A DNA stretch of 19,842 nucleotides, taken from NCBI GenBank assembly GCA_002433465.1, contig DJIE01000144.1, forward strand, positions 1 to 19,842. The letters are read 5' to 3'. The stretch is from Salinisphaera sp. UBA6602. Lineage in GTDB: Bacteria; Pseudomonadota; Gammaproteobacteria; Nevskiales; Salinisphaeraceae. The stretch's first letter is position 1. Every line of letters starts with the position of its first letter. Made by a program: the position numbers and the translations under genes. Below are positions 1 to 5,334 of the stretch, one piece after another. The notes beneath the pieces are model-generated. The model made no database searches, was not told the origin of the DNA, and was given only the letters and a program-made list of their open reading frames with translations.

Positions 1-803
1 CGGTTGACGTCCTTGTACAGCAGATAGCGAAAACGCCCCGGCCCGGCGGCATAACAGGCCTGCGGGCAGAAGGCGCGCAGCCACATGAAGTCCCCGGCCT
101 CGACCTCTACCCAGTCTTCGTTGAGCTGGTAGATCGCCTTGCCTTCGAGCACGTACAGCCCGTGCTCCATCACATGCGTTTCCGAAAACGGAATCACGCC
201 GCCCGGCTCGAAGGTCACGATCGTTACATGCATGTCGTGCGACAGATCGTCGGCGTCCACGAAGCGACTGGTCGCCCACACGCCGTTGCAGTCCGGCATG
301 TAGGCGGGAGCCACGTCGTCATCGTGGGTCACGAACGAGGCCGGCGCGGCGATGCCGGCCACTGGCTCGTAGGCCTTGCGTATCCACTGAAAACGCAGCG
401 GCTCGTCGCCGTCGTTGTGCAGCGACCAAGGAGCATCCGGGGCGAGGAATACATAGCTCCCCGCACGCAGCGTGTGCGTATCGCCGCCAAGCGTTAGCGA
501 CCCACGGCCGGCGAGCACGAACAACACCCCTTCCACGCCGGCCGCCGGCTCGCCCTGGTCGCAGCCGCCGCCGGGGGCGACTTCCATCGCGTACTGGGCA
601 AAGGTTTCGGCAAAGCCGGACAGCGGCCGCGCCAGAATCCAGGCCCGCGTATCGCGCCAGTGCGGCAGCTTGCTGGTGATGATATCCCGCATCGTGCCGG
701 CCGGAATCACCGCATAGGCGGTCTTGAACACGGCGCGATCGACCGTGCGATCAGTCTGCGGCGGCAGGCCGCCGGGCGGGAATGCGTAGCTGCGGTCGGT
801 CAT
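1..803 (-). CDS. allE: (S)-ureidoglycine aminohydrolase, AllE-like bicupin (3' end outside window)
   Basis: AllE releases ammonia from (S)-ureidoglycine to give ureidoglycolate, a cytosolic step of allantoin (purine) breakdown. Reading leftward from the ATG at 803, 267 full codons are visible and the frame is still open at base 1. The protein has two cupin halves. The C-terminal half carries SETHVMEHGLYVLEG and later CPQACYAAG, giving E208, H210, H214 and Q248, the E/H/H/Q metal set known in the E. coli enzyme. The last visible residues, YLLYKDVNR, match the E. coli AllE end (SYIYSKDCNR), so only a few codons should be missing. E. coli AllE is 261 residues; this one is already slightly longer. 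The rest of the operon presumably lies to the left. It is not on the same strand as any near neighbour in the window. Other bicupins are possible, but the conserved C-terminus makes AllE the best call. Confidence 0.88.
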   Translation of the reverse strand, partial: MTDRSYAFPPGGLPPQTDRTVDRAVFKTAYAVIPAGTMRDIITSKLPHWRDTRAWILARPLSGFAETFAQYAMEVAPGGGCDQGEPAAGVEGVLFVLAGRGSLTLGGDTHTLRAGSYVFLAPDAPWSLHNDGDEPLRFQWIRKAYEPVAGIAAPASFVTHDDDVAPAYMPDCNGVWATSRFVDADDLSHDMHVTIVTFEPGGVIPFSETHVMEHGLYVLEGKAIYQLNEDWVEVEAGDFMWLRAFCPQACYAAGPGRFRYLLYKDVN

Positions 804-832
804 CGTGGGTATCGCTCGACGAAAGAGTTATC

Positions 833-862
833 TGGATACTAACGGTTGACATGATTGGATAC
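833..862. promoter_or_regulatory. Tandem TGGATAC motifs upstream of allE, possible repressor operator
   Basis: The heptamer TGGATAC occurs at 833-839 and again at 856-862, 23 bp apart and on the same strand. The second copy lies in an imperfect dyad, ATTGGATACAAT (854-865). That form resembles GntR/FCD-family operators built on TTG-N4-CAA. Both copies sit 30-60 bp upstream of the allE start codon, where they could block its transcription. The regulator gene is not in the window and the assignment is inference. Confidence 0.4.
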
Positions 863-865
863 AAT

Positions 866-1331
866 TCATGGCAGGCACAGTAGACAATCGTCTAAGCCAC
901 CGCATCGCATGGCGTGGCCAGCGATAGCAAAGTCCTTCGAGTCGGGCAGTAGAGAGATTGCGCCGCCTCAGGCAGAGGACAGCGACAGCGGCATTACGGG
1001 GCGAGTCGATAGGCAGGCCACGCCCGGCTTGCTGCCATCGGTTCAAGTTCTTGCAGCGCTCCGACTCGCGAGATTGCGCGTCGCACTAGCGCCGTTTGAC
1101 TACTAGACTGCTCGCGTAGTCCAAATGCGTGCAGCAGCTGCCTCACGGTAATAACCGTACCCATTGCACGGCCTTGCATCCGGCGCGCCCTGCGACGAAT
1201 GGCGAATAATGGCGCGGCCGCGAGTCCCTTCCTTCGCCACGCGTTTTATGGAATGTTGCCGTTTCGGCTTTGGCGACGCGCCTGCGTACCAGCCGGCCCG
1301 CGGCGAGCTGCCGCGTGAGACGAGGGGGAGC
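866..1331. other. Intergenic stretch with no convincing gene
   Basis: No open frame here has a ribosome binding site, codon pattern or recognisable product. The frames starting at 855 (plus) and 1046 (minus) look like chance opens in GC-rich DNA. A small dyad, ACGGT-AATA-ACCGT, lies at 1145-1158 and could be an operator or nothing. Promoter elements for the gene at 1332 presumably lie here but none stands out. Confidence 0.4.
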
Positions 1332-1652
1332 ATGAACTATCCAATCATCGCCGCGCTGGCGTTACTCGCCGGCGCCACCACGGCTGCACAAGCCGACCCC
1401 GCCAATGCGCTAGGCCGTGCGGTCGGCAGCTTCAGCAGCGGCGTCAGCCAGGCCGCCATGCAGCCGCTCATAAACAGCCAGCCGCAATGGATCACCATCG
1501 CGCCGCGTTCCAAGGAAGAATGTTTCGCCGAATCGAACGGTGTGATTAATGCCACGTTCGTGCGTTGTCGGAGAGGGCGTCAGGAACTGACGCGGTTCGA
1601 TGCGGCGGGGAACCGGGTGGTATTGAGCGAGCGAGGGATTCCGGAGTGGTGA
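1332..1652 (+). CDS. Small exported protein of unknown function
   Basis: The 106-residue protein begins MNYPIIAALALLAGATTAAQA, a short Sec signal peptide with a likely cut after AQA, so it should be periplasmic or secreted. I chose the ATG at 1332 because GAGGGGGAG lies just before it and because the longer frame (from 1164) would bury the signal sequence. The mature part is about 85 residues and has a segment PQWITIAPRSKEECF..SNGVIN..FVRCRRGRQE followed by VVLSERGIP. The two cysteines (in EECF and VRCR) could form a disulfide. I recall similar small hypothetical proteins in other Gammaproteobacteria but cannot name a family or function. The gene stands alone, 679 bp from allE, and ends about 150 bp before the first integron core site. 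Its composition matches the host, not the cassettes. Confidence 0.6.
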   Translation: MNYPIIAALALLAGATTAAQADPANALGRAVGSFSSGVSQAAMQPLINSQPQWITIAPRSKEECFAESNGVINATFVRCRRGRQELTRFDAAGNRVVLSERGIPEW

Positions 1653-1694
1653 GCGCTCTAAGTACTCGATACCTAATCGACAAGACTGCGAACT

Positions 1695-1808
1695 CGTATA
1701 GCAATCTGCAAAGCCCTCTGCGGCGCACAGTTCGGCCGCTATGCTGTTGCGACGCGAAAAGTTCTTTAAGCGCTATACGTAGCTTCGTGCGTATATTTGG
1801 CGTTAGGC
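1695..1808 (+). repeat. Left-end recombination site of the array: attI-like or degenerate attC
   Basis: GTTAGGC at 1802-1808 is a standard integron core; recombination after its G would begin the first cassette at 1803. Upstream is an 8-bp perfect inverted repeat, CGTATAGC (1695-1702) and GCTATACG (1772-1779). Inside it is a second imperfect pair, CGCACAG and CTGTTGCG, with one extra base. A weak R''-like ACCTAAT occurs at 1672. The L' element seen in the other sites (AGCTTA just before the core) is absent. It could be an attI that lost its integrase gene, a decayed attC, or a secondary site. Confidence 0.45.
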
Positions 1809-1830
1809 CATTGAAAAGCGGAAAGGAAAG

Positions 1831-2721
1831 ATGCCAAAACAAGTGCGTACGCTTTCAGTCTATAGAAAGCTAATTAAACGCTCGCCGGAGTTTCGACTAG
1901 TAAGCCCTGAGTTGACTAAAGATCTAGCCAGCAGAATCGGGTTCGAAGAAATTCCTACCTCTGGTGAAACAATCCTGCCGCAAGTAGTTGGTAAAGCTAC
2001 GAGCTTCAATTCTCAGGGCAAGGAGATAGTGCGCCGAGATCTGCCAATGGAAACCTACTCGCGCATGATTCATACATCGTGGCAAGACTGGCATGGAAAA
2101 GAACATACGGGAATTCAGAACCGTGACTACGAAGCATATCCTCGGGACCTTATTCCGCCCCCGGAAGAAAAACTTACGGCCGTGGAGAAGGACGGCAAAC
2201 TGGTCGCTGCATCGCGTGTGATTCGCCGTGATGAACCAGAAGCGGACATCGTTGTACTGCTTAATTTATTTCTTGAGATCTTCCCTTCGTTCGACGTAGT
2301 AGCTCCCGATTTGGCCGCTCCACTCCAAGTCCGTAGCGTGAAATGGAGTATTCTTCCGCCAGGGGAATTTCCATTCGACCGTGCGCGTAAAGAGCTAGAT
2401 AGCTATCTTAAGAAGCTTCCAAAGGATGAACGTGCAGTTGCGACTGAACGCATCAGGAAAATCACGCGGCACAGCCCCGACTTCGTTGCGGTTGGGGTTG
2501 GAGGGTTCAGTGACTACGTTGTATTCGGTTTTACCGACCAACAAAGGTACGTATTAGAGAGTCCTCATACCGGAAATGCGACTTACGTTTTTCGAGACGA
2601 CTGGGAGCAAATCAGTGGCTACACCAAACGAGAAATCCTGCAGGGCGGGCTTCAAGAAGAACGGCTTATTCATAACAAGCGTTGGTCTCGTGCCATTGGC
2701 GAGCTAATTGATAGGCCTTGA
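1831..2721 (+). CDS. Cassette-borne protein of unknown function (cassette 1)
   Basis: The 296-residue soluble protein starts at an ATG preceded by GGAAAGGAAAG, 28 bp after the cassette boundary. I see no signal peptide or membrane segment. Landmarks are ILPQVVGKATSFNSQGKEIVRRDLP (about 48-72, abridged motif ILP...FN..G), a hydrophobic VVLLNLFLEIF (141-151), WSILPPGEFPF (172-182), FVAVGVGGFSDYVVFGF (218-234) and GNATYVFRDDW (248-258) followed by TKREIL. From memory this pattern, especially NATYVF..W..(L/I)S..TK.EIL, belongs to a widespread uncharacterised bacterial family; no catalytic motif is obvious. The gene is the first of the array, so if a promoter lies in the left end it would be the best expressed. 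An attC site begins 8 bp after its stop. Confidence 0.8.
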   Translation: MPKQVRTLSVYRKLIKRSPEFRLVSPELTKDLASRIGFEEIPTSGETILPQVVGKATSFNSQGKEIVRRDLPMETYSRMIHTSWQDWHGKEHTGIQNRDYEAYPRDLIPPPEEKLTAVEKDGKLVAASRVIRRDEPEADIVVLLNLFLEIFPSFDVVAPDLAAPLQVRSVKWSILPPGEFPFDRARKELDSYLKKLPKDERAVATERIRKITRHSPDFVAVGVGGFSDYVVFGFTDQQRYVLESPHTGNATYVFRDDWEQISGYTKREILQGGLQEERLIHNKRWSRAIGELIDRP

Positions 2722-2729
2722 ACAAGTGC

Positions 2730-2791
2730 GCCTAACTTGGCGCTGCAGTTGATGTCGGCTACGCCGCCACAACTGAGCTTAGGCGTTAGAT
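2730..2791 (+). repeat. attC recombination site 1
   Basis: The site is 62 bp. R'' is GCCTAAC (2730-2736, fits RYYYAAC) and R' is GTTAGAT (2785-2791, fits GTTRRRY). The inner arms GCTGCAGTTG (2742-2751) and CAACTGAGC pair except for one unpaired G in the left arm. That extrahelical base is the feature integron integrases use to choose the folded bottom strand. A short variable loop lies between the arms. It is the best-formed attC in the window. Confidence 0.85.
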
Positions 2792-2810
2792 AAAAGAGGG
2801 GGAGTACGTT

Positions 2811-3089
2811 ATGAAAGTAAAGCTTGCGCATTTGAGAGAGCGGGCTCGGGCAGGAGGGTGGATTGACTTTGCCGTGTTCGACGCACGGTCGACCTCCAAC
2901 ACAGAATCAGCCAATAGCGAATTGCTGACTGAACTTACTGCCGCCGCAAGAAATGCCGGTCTGAAAGTGGATCAATCTGCATTAGCTTATGGCCAAGGGG
3001 GTCGAATTAGGTTTTATGGTGATAAAAACCTGGTTGACTATTTGTCCGGAGGTTGGTCGCCTCAGTGGACCCATGAGATTGATGTTTGA
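2811..3089 (+). CDS. Small cassette protein of unknown function (cassette 2)
   Basis: The 92-residue protein starts at an ATG with GAGGGGGAG about 6 bp upstream, 25 bp after the cassette boundary, and its stop overlaps the start of the next attC. It begins MKVKLAHLRERARAGGWIDF and contains FAVFDARST, an amphipathic stretch LLTELTAAARNAGL (about 38-51), then GGRIRFYGDKNLVDYLS (about 63-79) and a C-terminal PQWTHEIDV. There is no signal peptide or membrane segment. I recall similar small proteins in bacterial genomes, annotated only as hypothetical. The alternation of predicted strands and helices suggests a compact alpha/beta fold of the kind seen in many cassette proteins. No function can be given. 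Confidence 0.78.
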   Translation: MKVKLAHLRERARAGGWIDFAVFDARSTSNTESANSELLTELTAAARNAGLKVDQSALAYGQGGRIRFYGDKNLVDYLSGGWSPQWTHEIDV

Positions 3090-3180
3090 TCTTACGAATC
3101 GCTGCAGTTGACCGCCCAAAGCGCTACTGCGTATTGGGTTCCGTCCGCGCTTCGGCGACAACGAAGCTTAAGCGTTAGAC
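3089..3180 (+). repeat. attC recombination site 2
   Basis: The R' core is GTTAGAC (3174-3180). The left arm GCTGCAGTTG (3101-3110) is identical to that of attC 1, and the right end GAAGCTTAAGCGTTAGAC is close to its GAGCTTAGGCGTTAGAT. The R'' box, ATCTTAC (3089-3095), has T in place of the expected A in AAC. The variable part is longer than in attC 1 and has its own pair, CCCAA (3114-3118) and TTGGG (3133-3137). The shared arms suggest that both cassettes came from the same integron lineage. Confidence 0.78.
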
Positions 3181-3204
3181 CTTAACGGATAGCATAGAGA
3201 GACC

Positions 3205-3408
3205 ATGGGAAATATCGAACTTGAGCTTAACGGGAAGCTCTATCGAGCTGATTATTCTTTGGACGAGAATGTCGTCACTGTCTACGGAGACCGAGGTTAC
3301 GAATCGACGCAGCTCGGGGGGCTCTCGGAGCAACAAGTAGCAAAAATGCTTCTTCGCAATCTAATCAAGAAAGGCCATGTCGCTCCTGTTGACGAGCCAG
3401 AGGTCTAA
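3205..3408 (+). CDS. Very small cassette protein of unknown function (cassette 3)
   Basis: The 67-residue protein starts at the ATG after GAGAGACC, 30 bp past the cassette boundary. The sequence MGNIELELNGKLYRADYSLDE then VVTVYGDRG and STQLGGLSEQQVAKMLLRNLIKKG suggests a beta-hairpin-rich first half (residues 3-42) and one amphipathic helix (about 43-58). It has no signal peptide, membrane segment or cysteine. Short proteins starting with a strand-rich ELNGK-Y-A-Y pattern are familiar to me as hypothetical proteins in Proteobacteria, with no known role. The stop codon falls within the degenerate R'' of the following attC. The spacing from the core site and the position between two core sites support a real gene. 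Confidence 0.72.
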   Translation: MGNIELELNGKLYRADYSLDENVVTVYGDRGYESTQLGGLSEQQVAKMLLRNLIKKGHVAPVDEPEV

Positions 3409-3446
3409 GCGTACGGCTGCGCCGCCGGTCAATTCCAGTGTTAGAT
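3403..3446 (+). repeat. Short, degenerate attC site 3
   Basis: R' is GTTAGAT (3440-3446). A possible R'' is GTCTAAG (3403-3409), which has G in place of the final C and overlaps the stop codon of the preceding gene. At 44 bp the site is shorter than most attCs. It lacks the GCTGCAGTTG and AGCTTA arms of the other two, so it may be decayed or partly deleted and poorly recombinogenic. Confidence 0.5.
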
Positions 3447-3485
3447 CAAAGAAACAAGTTTTAGGTCATTTAAATGGAGTAGAAA

Positions 3486-3549
3486 GAGGGCCGAACGAGT
3501 AATGCCCGTCGGCCTCCCGCTCGGCACTACATGTTGAGGACAAGTTGTC
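3486..3549 (+). promoter_or_regulatory. Leader hairpin and palindrome before the AlbA_2 gene
   Basis: A stem GAGGGCCGA (3486-3494) pairs with TCGGCCTC (3509-3516) apart from one bulged G. An 11-bp palindrome GACAA-G-TTGTC (3539-3549) overlaps the putative Shine-Dalgarno TGAGGA and ends 4 bp before the GTG start. A binding protein or fold here could control translation or transcription of the gene. Neither is proven. Confidence 0.3.
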
Positions 3550-3552
3550 TCC

Positions 3553-4584
3553 GTGATTGATGAAACAAAAGTTAAAGAGTTACTACGCCTCAATGGTGGG
3601 CGCTTATATCATCGCGAGGGACAAGAGCTTGAGTTCAAGGAGCAATTTAACCTAGCCGCGTTGGCCGACTACTTCCGAGATTTCGCCGCGTTTGCGAATA
3701 ATCGAGGAGGCTATCTAATCATAGGGGTGAAAGATGCACCTCGAATCCTGAGTGGAATGTCCGAAAAATCGATCGATCAGTTCGAAAAGATCGATCCCGA
3801 AAAGATTACAGGATTTTTGCTCGAAATTTTCTCATCAGATATTGAATGGTCACAGGCGATTGTAGATATCGACAACATGCGATTTGGCGTCTTCCGAGTC
3901 TTGCCGGCGCGCGCAAAGCCTGTTATTGCCCGCAAGGACGAGGGTAAAGACCAAACGATCAAAAATGGTGAAATATACTTTCGTTATGGAGGGCGAACGC
4001 AACGAATTCAGAGCGCTGAGCTTGAAAATATAATCAGCCATCGAATCGAGCAAAATAATCAGCAGTGGATAGATTTAATGTCCAAAATAGGTCGCGCGGG
4101 CCCGCAAAATGCTGCCATTTTGGATACTGAGAATGCTCTCATCGAAAAAGATGAGACGCGAATTATGGTTCTTGATGAGGAGCTCGCCGCTAAGCTGAAG
4201 TTTATTAAGCAAGGCGAGTTTGTGGAAAAGGATGGTGCGACAGCATTGCAACTTGTCGGCGACGTAGTGCCGGTGGATCAAGTTGAGGTCATTAAGCATG
4301 TCAAAGAGAACTTAACAAAGAACTATCCGCTTTCGGCTATGGAGCTGGCTGCCGAAGTCCAGCGATTGCTGCCCGCCGTGGGTCGCCACCATGTATGGCG
4401 ATGTATCCAAGAAAATGATCTGAAAAATAATTCCGATTATTCTGCATACAACTTTCGTAACAAGAAACAGGAAGACGAATATCTTGAAACAGGGGAAGTC
4501 CCACCTGTTACTCCGATAATCTACAATCACGCTGCCGTAGAGTTCCTTGTCAAAGTTCTAGGCGATAAGAATCGCCAACAGTGA
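3553..4584 (+). CDS. Schlafen/AlbA_2-domain protein, possible defence gene
   Basis: The 343-residue protein starts at GTG; TGAGGA lies about 12 bp upstream and no in-frame ATG fits better. Residues 20-165 match the AlbA_2 (Schlafen core) domain: EGQELEFKEQ at 22-31, including the E25-x-E27-x-K29 pattern, then AAFANNRGGYLIIGVKD (45-61), and KNGEIYFRYGGRTQ (137-150). The C-terminal half is mostly helical with a winged-helix-like stretch (about 250-300) and no domain I recognise. AlbA_2 proteins are nucleic-acid binding, and some act as nucleases; bacterial Schlafen proteins have been reported in antiphage defence. The gene follows the last integron core site, but its start is 112 bp from it instead of 25-30, and no attC follows. 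It is probably cytosolic and carries its own leader. A DNA-binding regulator is the main alternative. Confidence 0.78.
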   Translation: MIDETKVKELLRLNGGRLYHREGQELEFKEQFNLAALADYFRDFAAFANNRGGYLIIGVKDAPRILSGMSEKSIDQFEKIDPEKITGFLLEIFSSDIEWSQAIVDIDNMRFGVFRVLPARAKPVIARKDEGKDQTIKNGEIYFRYGGRTQRIQSAELENIISHRIEQNNQQWIDLMSKIGRAGPQNAAILDTENALIEKDETRIMVLDEELAAKLKFIKQGEFVEKDGATALQLVGDVVPVDQVEVIKHVKENLTKNYPLSAMELAAEVQRLLPAVGRHHVWRCIQENDLKNNSDYSAYNFRNKKQEDEYLETGEVPPVTPIIYNHAAVEFLVKVLGDKNRQQ

Positions 4585-4608
4585 AACATAGGAAATCGGT
4601 AATACGGT

Positions 4609-4688
4609 GACAGTATATTCAAATCGAACGCCTGATCGACGTGCTTTGCGCTGAGCGCGTTTTGAAATAAGGAGTTGCATATACTGTC
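4609..4688. repeat. Inverted repeat GACAGTATAT ... ATATACTGTC, possible element remnant
   Basis: A perfect 10-bp inverted repeat lies at 4609-4618 and 4679-4688. The inner flanks are also partly complementary (TTCAAAtCGaACGC at 4618-4631 against GCGCGTTTTGAA at 4654-4665). The 80-bp unit lies between the AlbA_2 gene and a truncated gene. It could be a MITE-like or REP/RAYT-associated remnant; from memory, GGGACAGTAT-type ends accompany REP-associated transposases. It could also act as a bidirectional hairpin. Confidence 0.5.
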
Positions 4689-4702
4689 CTCCCGGATCGC
4701 CG
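4678..4702. repeat. Left arm of a 25-bp inverted repeat flanking a truncated gene
   Basis: The arm CATATACTGTCCTCCCGGAT... matches the reverse complement of 5093-5115 with two substitutions and a two-base indel. It overlaps the right end of the 80-bp inverted repeat. The two arms enclose about 390 bp that hold the start of the membrane-protein fragment. Confidence 0.6.
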
Positions 4703-4766
4703 GTGAGGGCGGGCAGATAACGTCTGGCTTGGCGGCAACCTGGATCAAGGAGCAAAGCGTCGCGCC

Positions 4767-5180
4767 ATGGGCAACGACGTGATTCTCAGCGGTTTCGATG
4801 GCGCATCACAGCTCGATCTGTGGGTGCTTGCACTCAAGATCATGTCCACGGGCATCACGGCGACATTGTCGGTGCTGTTCGTGGTCTTCACGTTGTCTTT
4901 ACGCAAGCCGGGACAACGGGAACGTCGAGCGGCCTATCATTTCGTGGTCGCCAGCGTATTCGCAACGCTGTATATCGGCGCCGACACGGCGGTTCGCGCC
5001 AGCGCGGTACTCGGAAGTGTCGACGATGTGCTGGTGTTTTATCGGCTGGAACTCTGCGCCGTTCCGCTATCGATCGTGGGTTACGTGAATCTCGGTGATC
5101 CGGGGACAGTATGTGGAATAGAGTCGCCGGCTGGGGAGCGATCGAATCTCGCCGATCGCGCCGAGAATCCACTACTGTGA
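4767..5180 (+). pseudogene. Truncated integral membrane protein, 3' end replaced by repeat DNA
   Basis: The frame runs 137 residues from an ATG preceded by AAGGAG. The first 108 residues form a good membrane protein: hydrophobic segments at about 18-45, 55-79 and 86-109 with a basic loop (RKPGQRERR) between the first two. From residue 110 (base 5094) the sequence turns into a non-hydrophobic tail, GDPGTVCGIESPAGERSN..., encoded by the repeat arm at 5093-5115 and the DNA beyond. The third segment ends abruptly and no catalytic domain follows. N-terminal membrane modules of this sort often precede GGDEF or kinase domains, but that is only a guess here. I read it as the 5' remnant of a longer gene cut by a rearrangement at the repeat. 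It may instead be a small expressed protein. Confidence 0.55.
5093..5115. repeat. Right arm of the inverted repeat, containing GGGGACAGTATGTG
   Basis: This copy contains GACAGTATGT (5105-5114) and CGGTGATCC on its left. It pairs with 4678-4702 as an inverted repeat. It marks the exact point where the membrane-protein reading frame loses its hydrophobic character. Confidence 0.6.
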
Positions 5181-5261
5181 GCCCGCCAGGTAAGTTCATT
5201 GACCGATTCGCACGTCGTGCCCTGCAACGTACGAGCACTAATGCTCCGCTATTATCCCATT

Positions 5262-5280
5262 GGGGGGGGCAGTATCTTGG
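5262..5280 (+). repeat. Degenerate fourth copy of the CAGTAT repeat
   Basis: GGGGGGGGCAGTATCTTGG resembles GGGGACAGTATGTGG at 5102-5116 in the same orientation, with the A before CAGTAT missing. It lies 55 bp before the SDR gene. The G-run is the longest homopolymer in this part of the window. Confidence 0.35.
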
Positions 5281-5334
5281 GAAGTAGTCGTGATAGGCGA
5301 GGGACGCGAGCGACATGACGCCGGTAGAAGCAAT

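Larger units (their letters stand above)
1803..4584 (+). mobile_element. Integrase-less integron cassette array (CALIN-like)
   Basis: Core sites of the form GTTRRRY occur at 1802 (GTTAGGC), 2785 (GTTAGAT), 3174 (GTTAGAC) and 3440 (GTTAGAT). They divide the segment into three cassettes of 983, 389 and 266 bp plus a fourth unit without a terminal attC. Each of the first three holds one plus-strand gene starting 25-30 bp after the recombination point and ending just before the next attC. The DNA is clearly AT-richer than both flanks. No tyrosine recombinase of the IntI type is encoded anywhere in the window, and the left neighbour is an ordinary host gene. This is therefore either a cluster of attC sites lacking an integrase or one whose integrase lies far away. 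The right boundary is unclear. Confidence 0.75.

Noticed and set aside
162..842. Plus-strand open frames opposite the left-end cupin gene
   Set aside because: They overlap a minus-strand frame with full AllE motifs and contain no recognisable domain; they are antisense shadows in GC-rich DNA.
846..865. TTGACA and TACAAT as a sigma-70 promoter
   Set aside because: The two hexamers are only 8 bp apart, far from the usual 16-18 bp.
4609..4688. The 80-bp inverted repeat as another attC site
   Set aside because: It has no GTTRRRY or RYYYAAC core boxes at its ends and its arms are unlike those of the attC sites.
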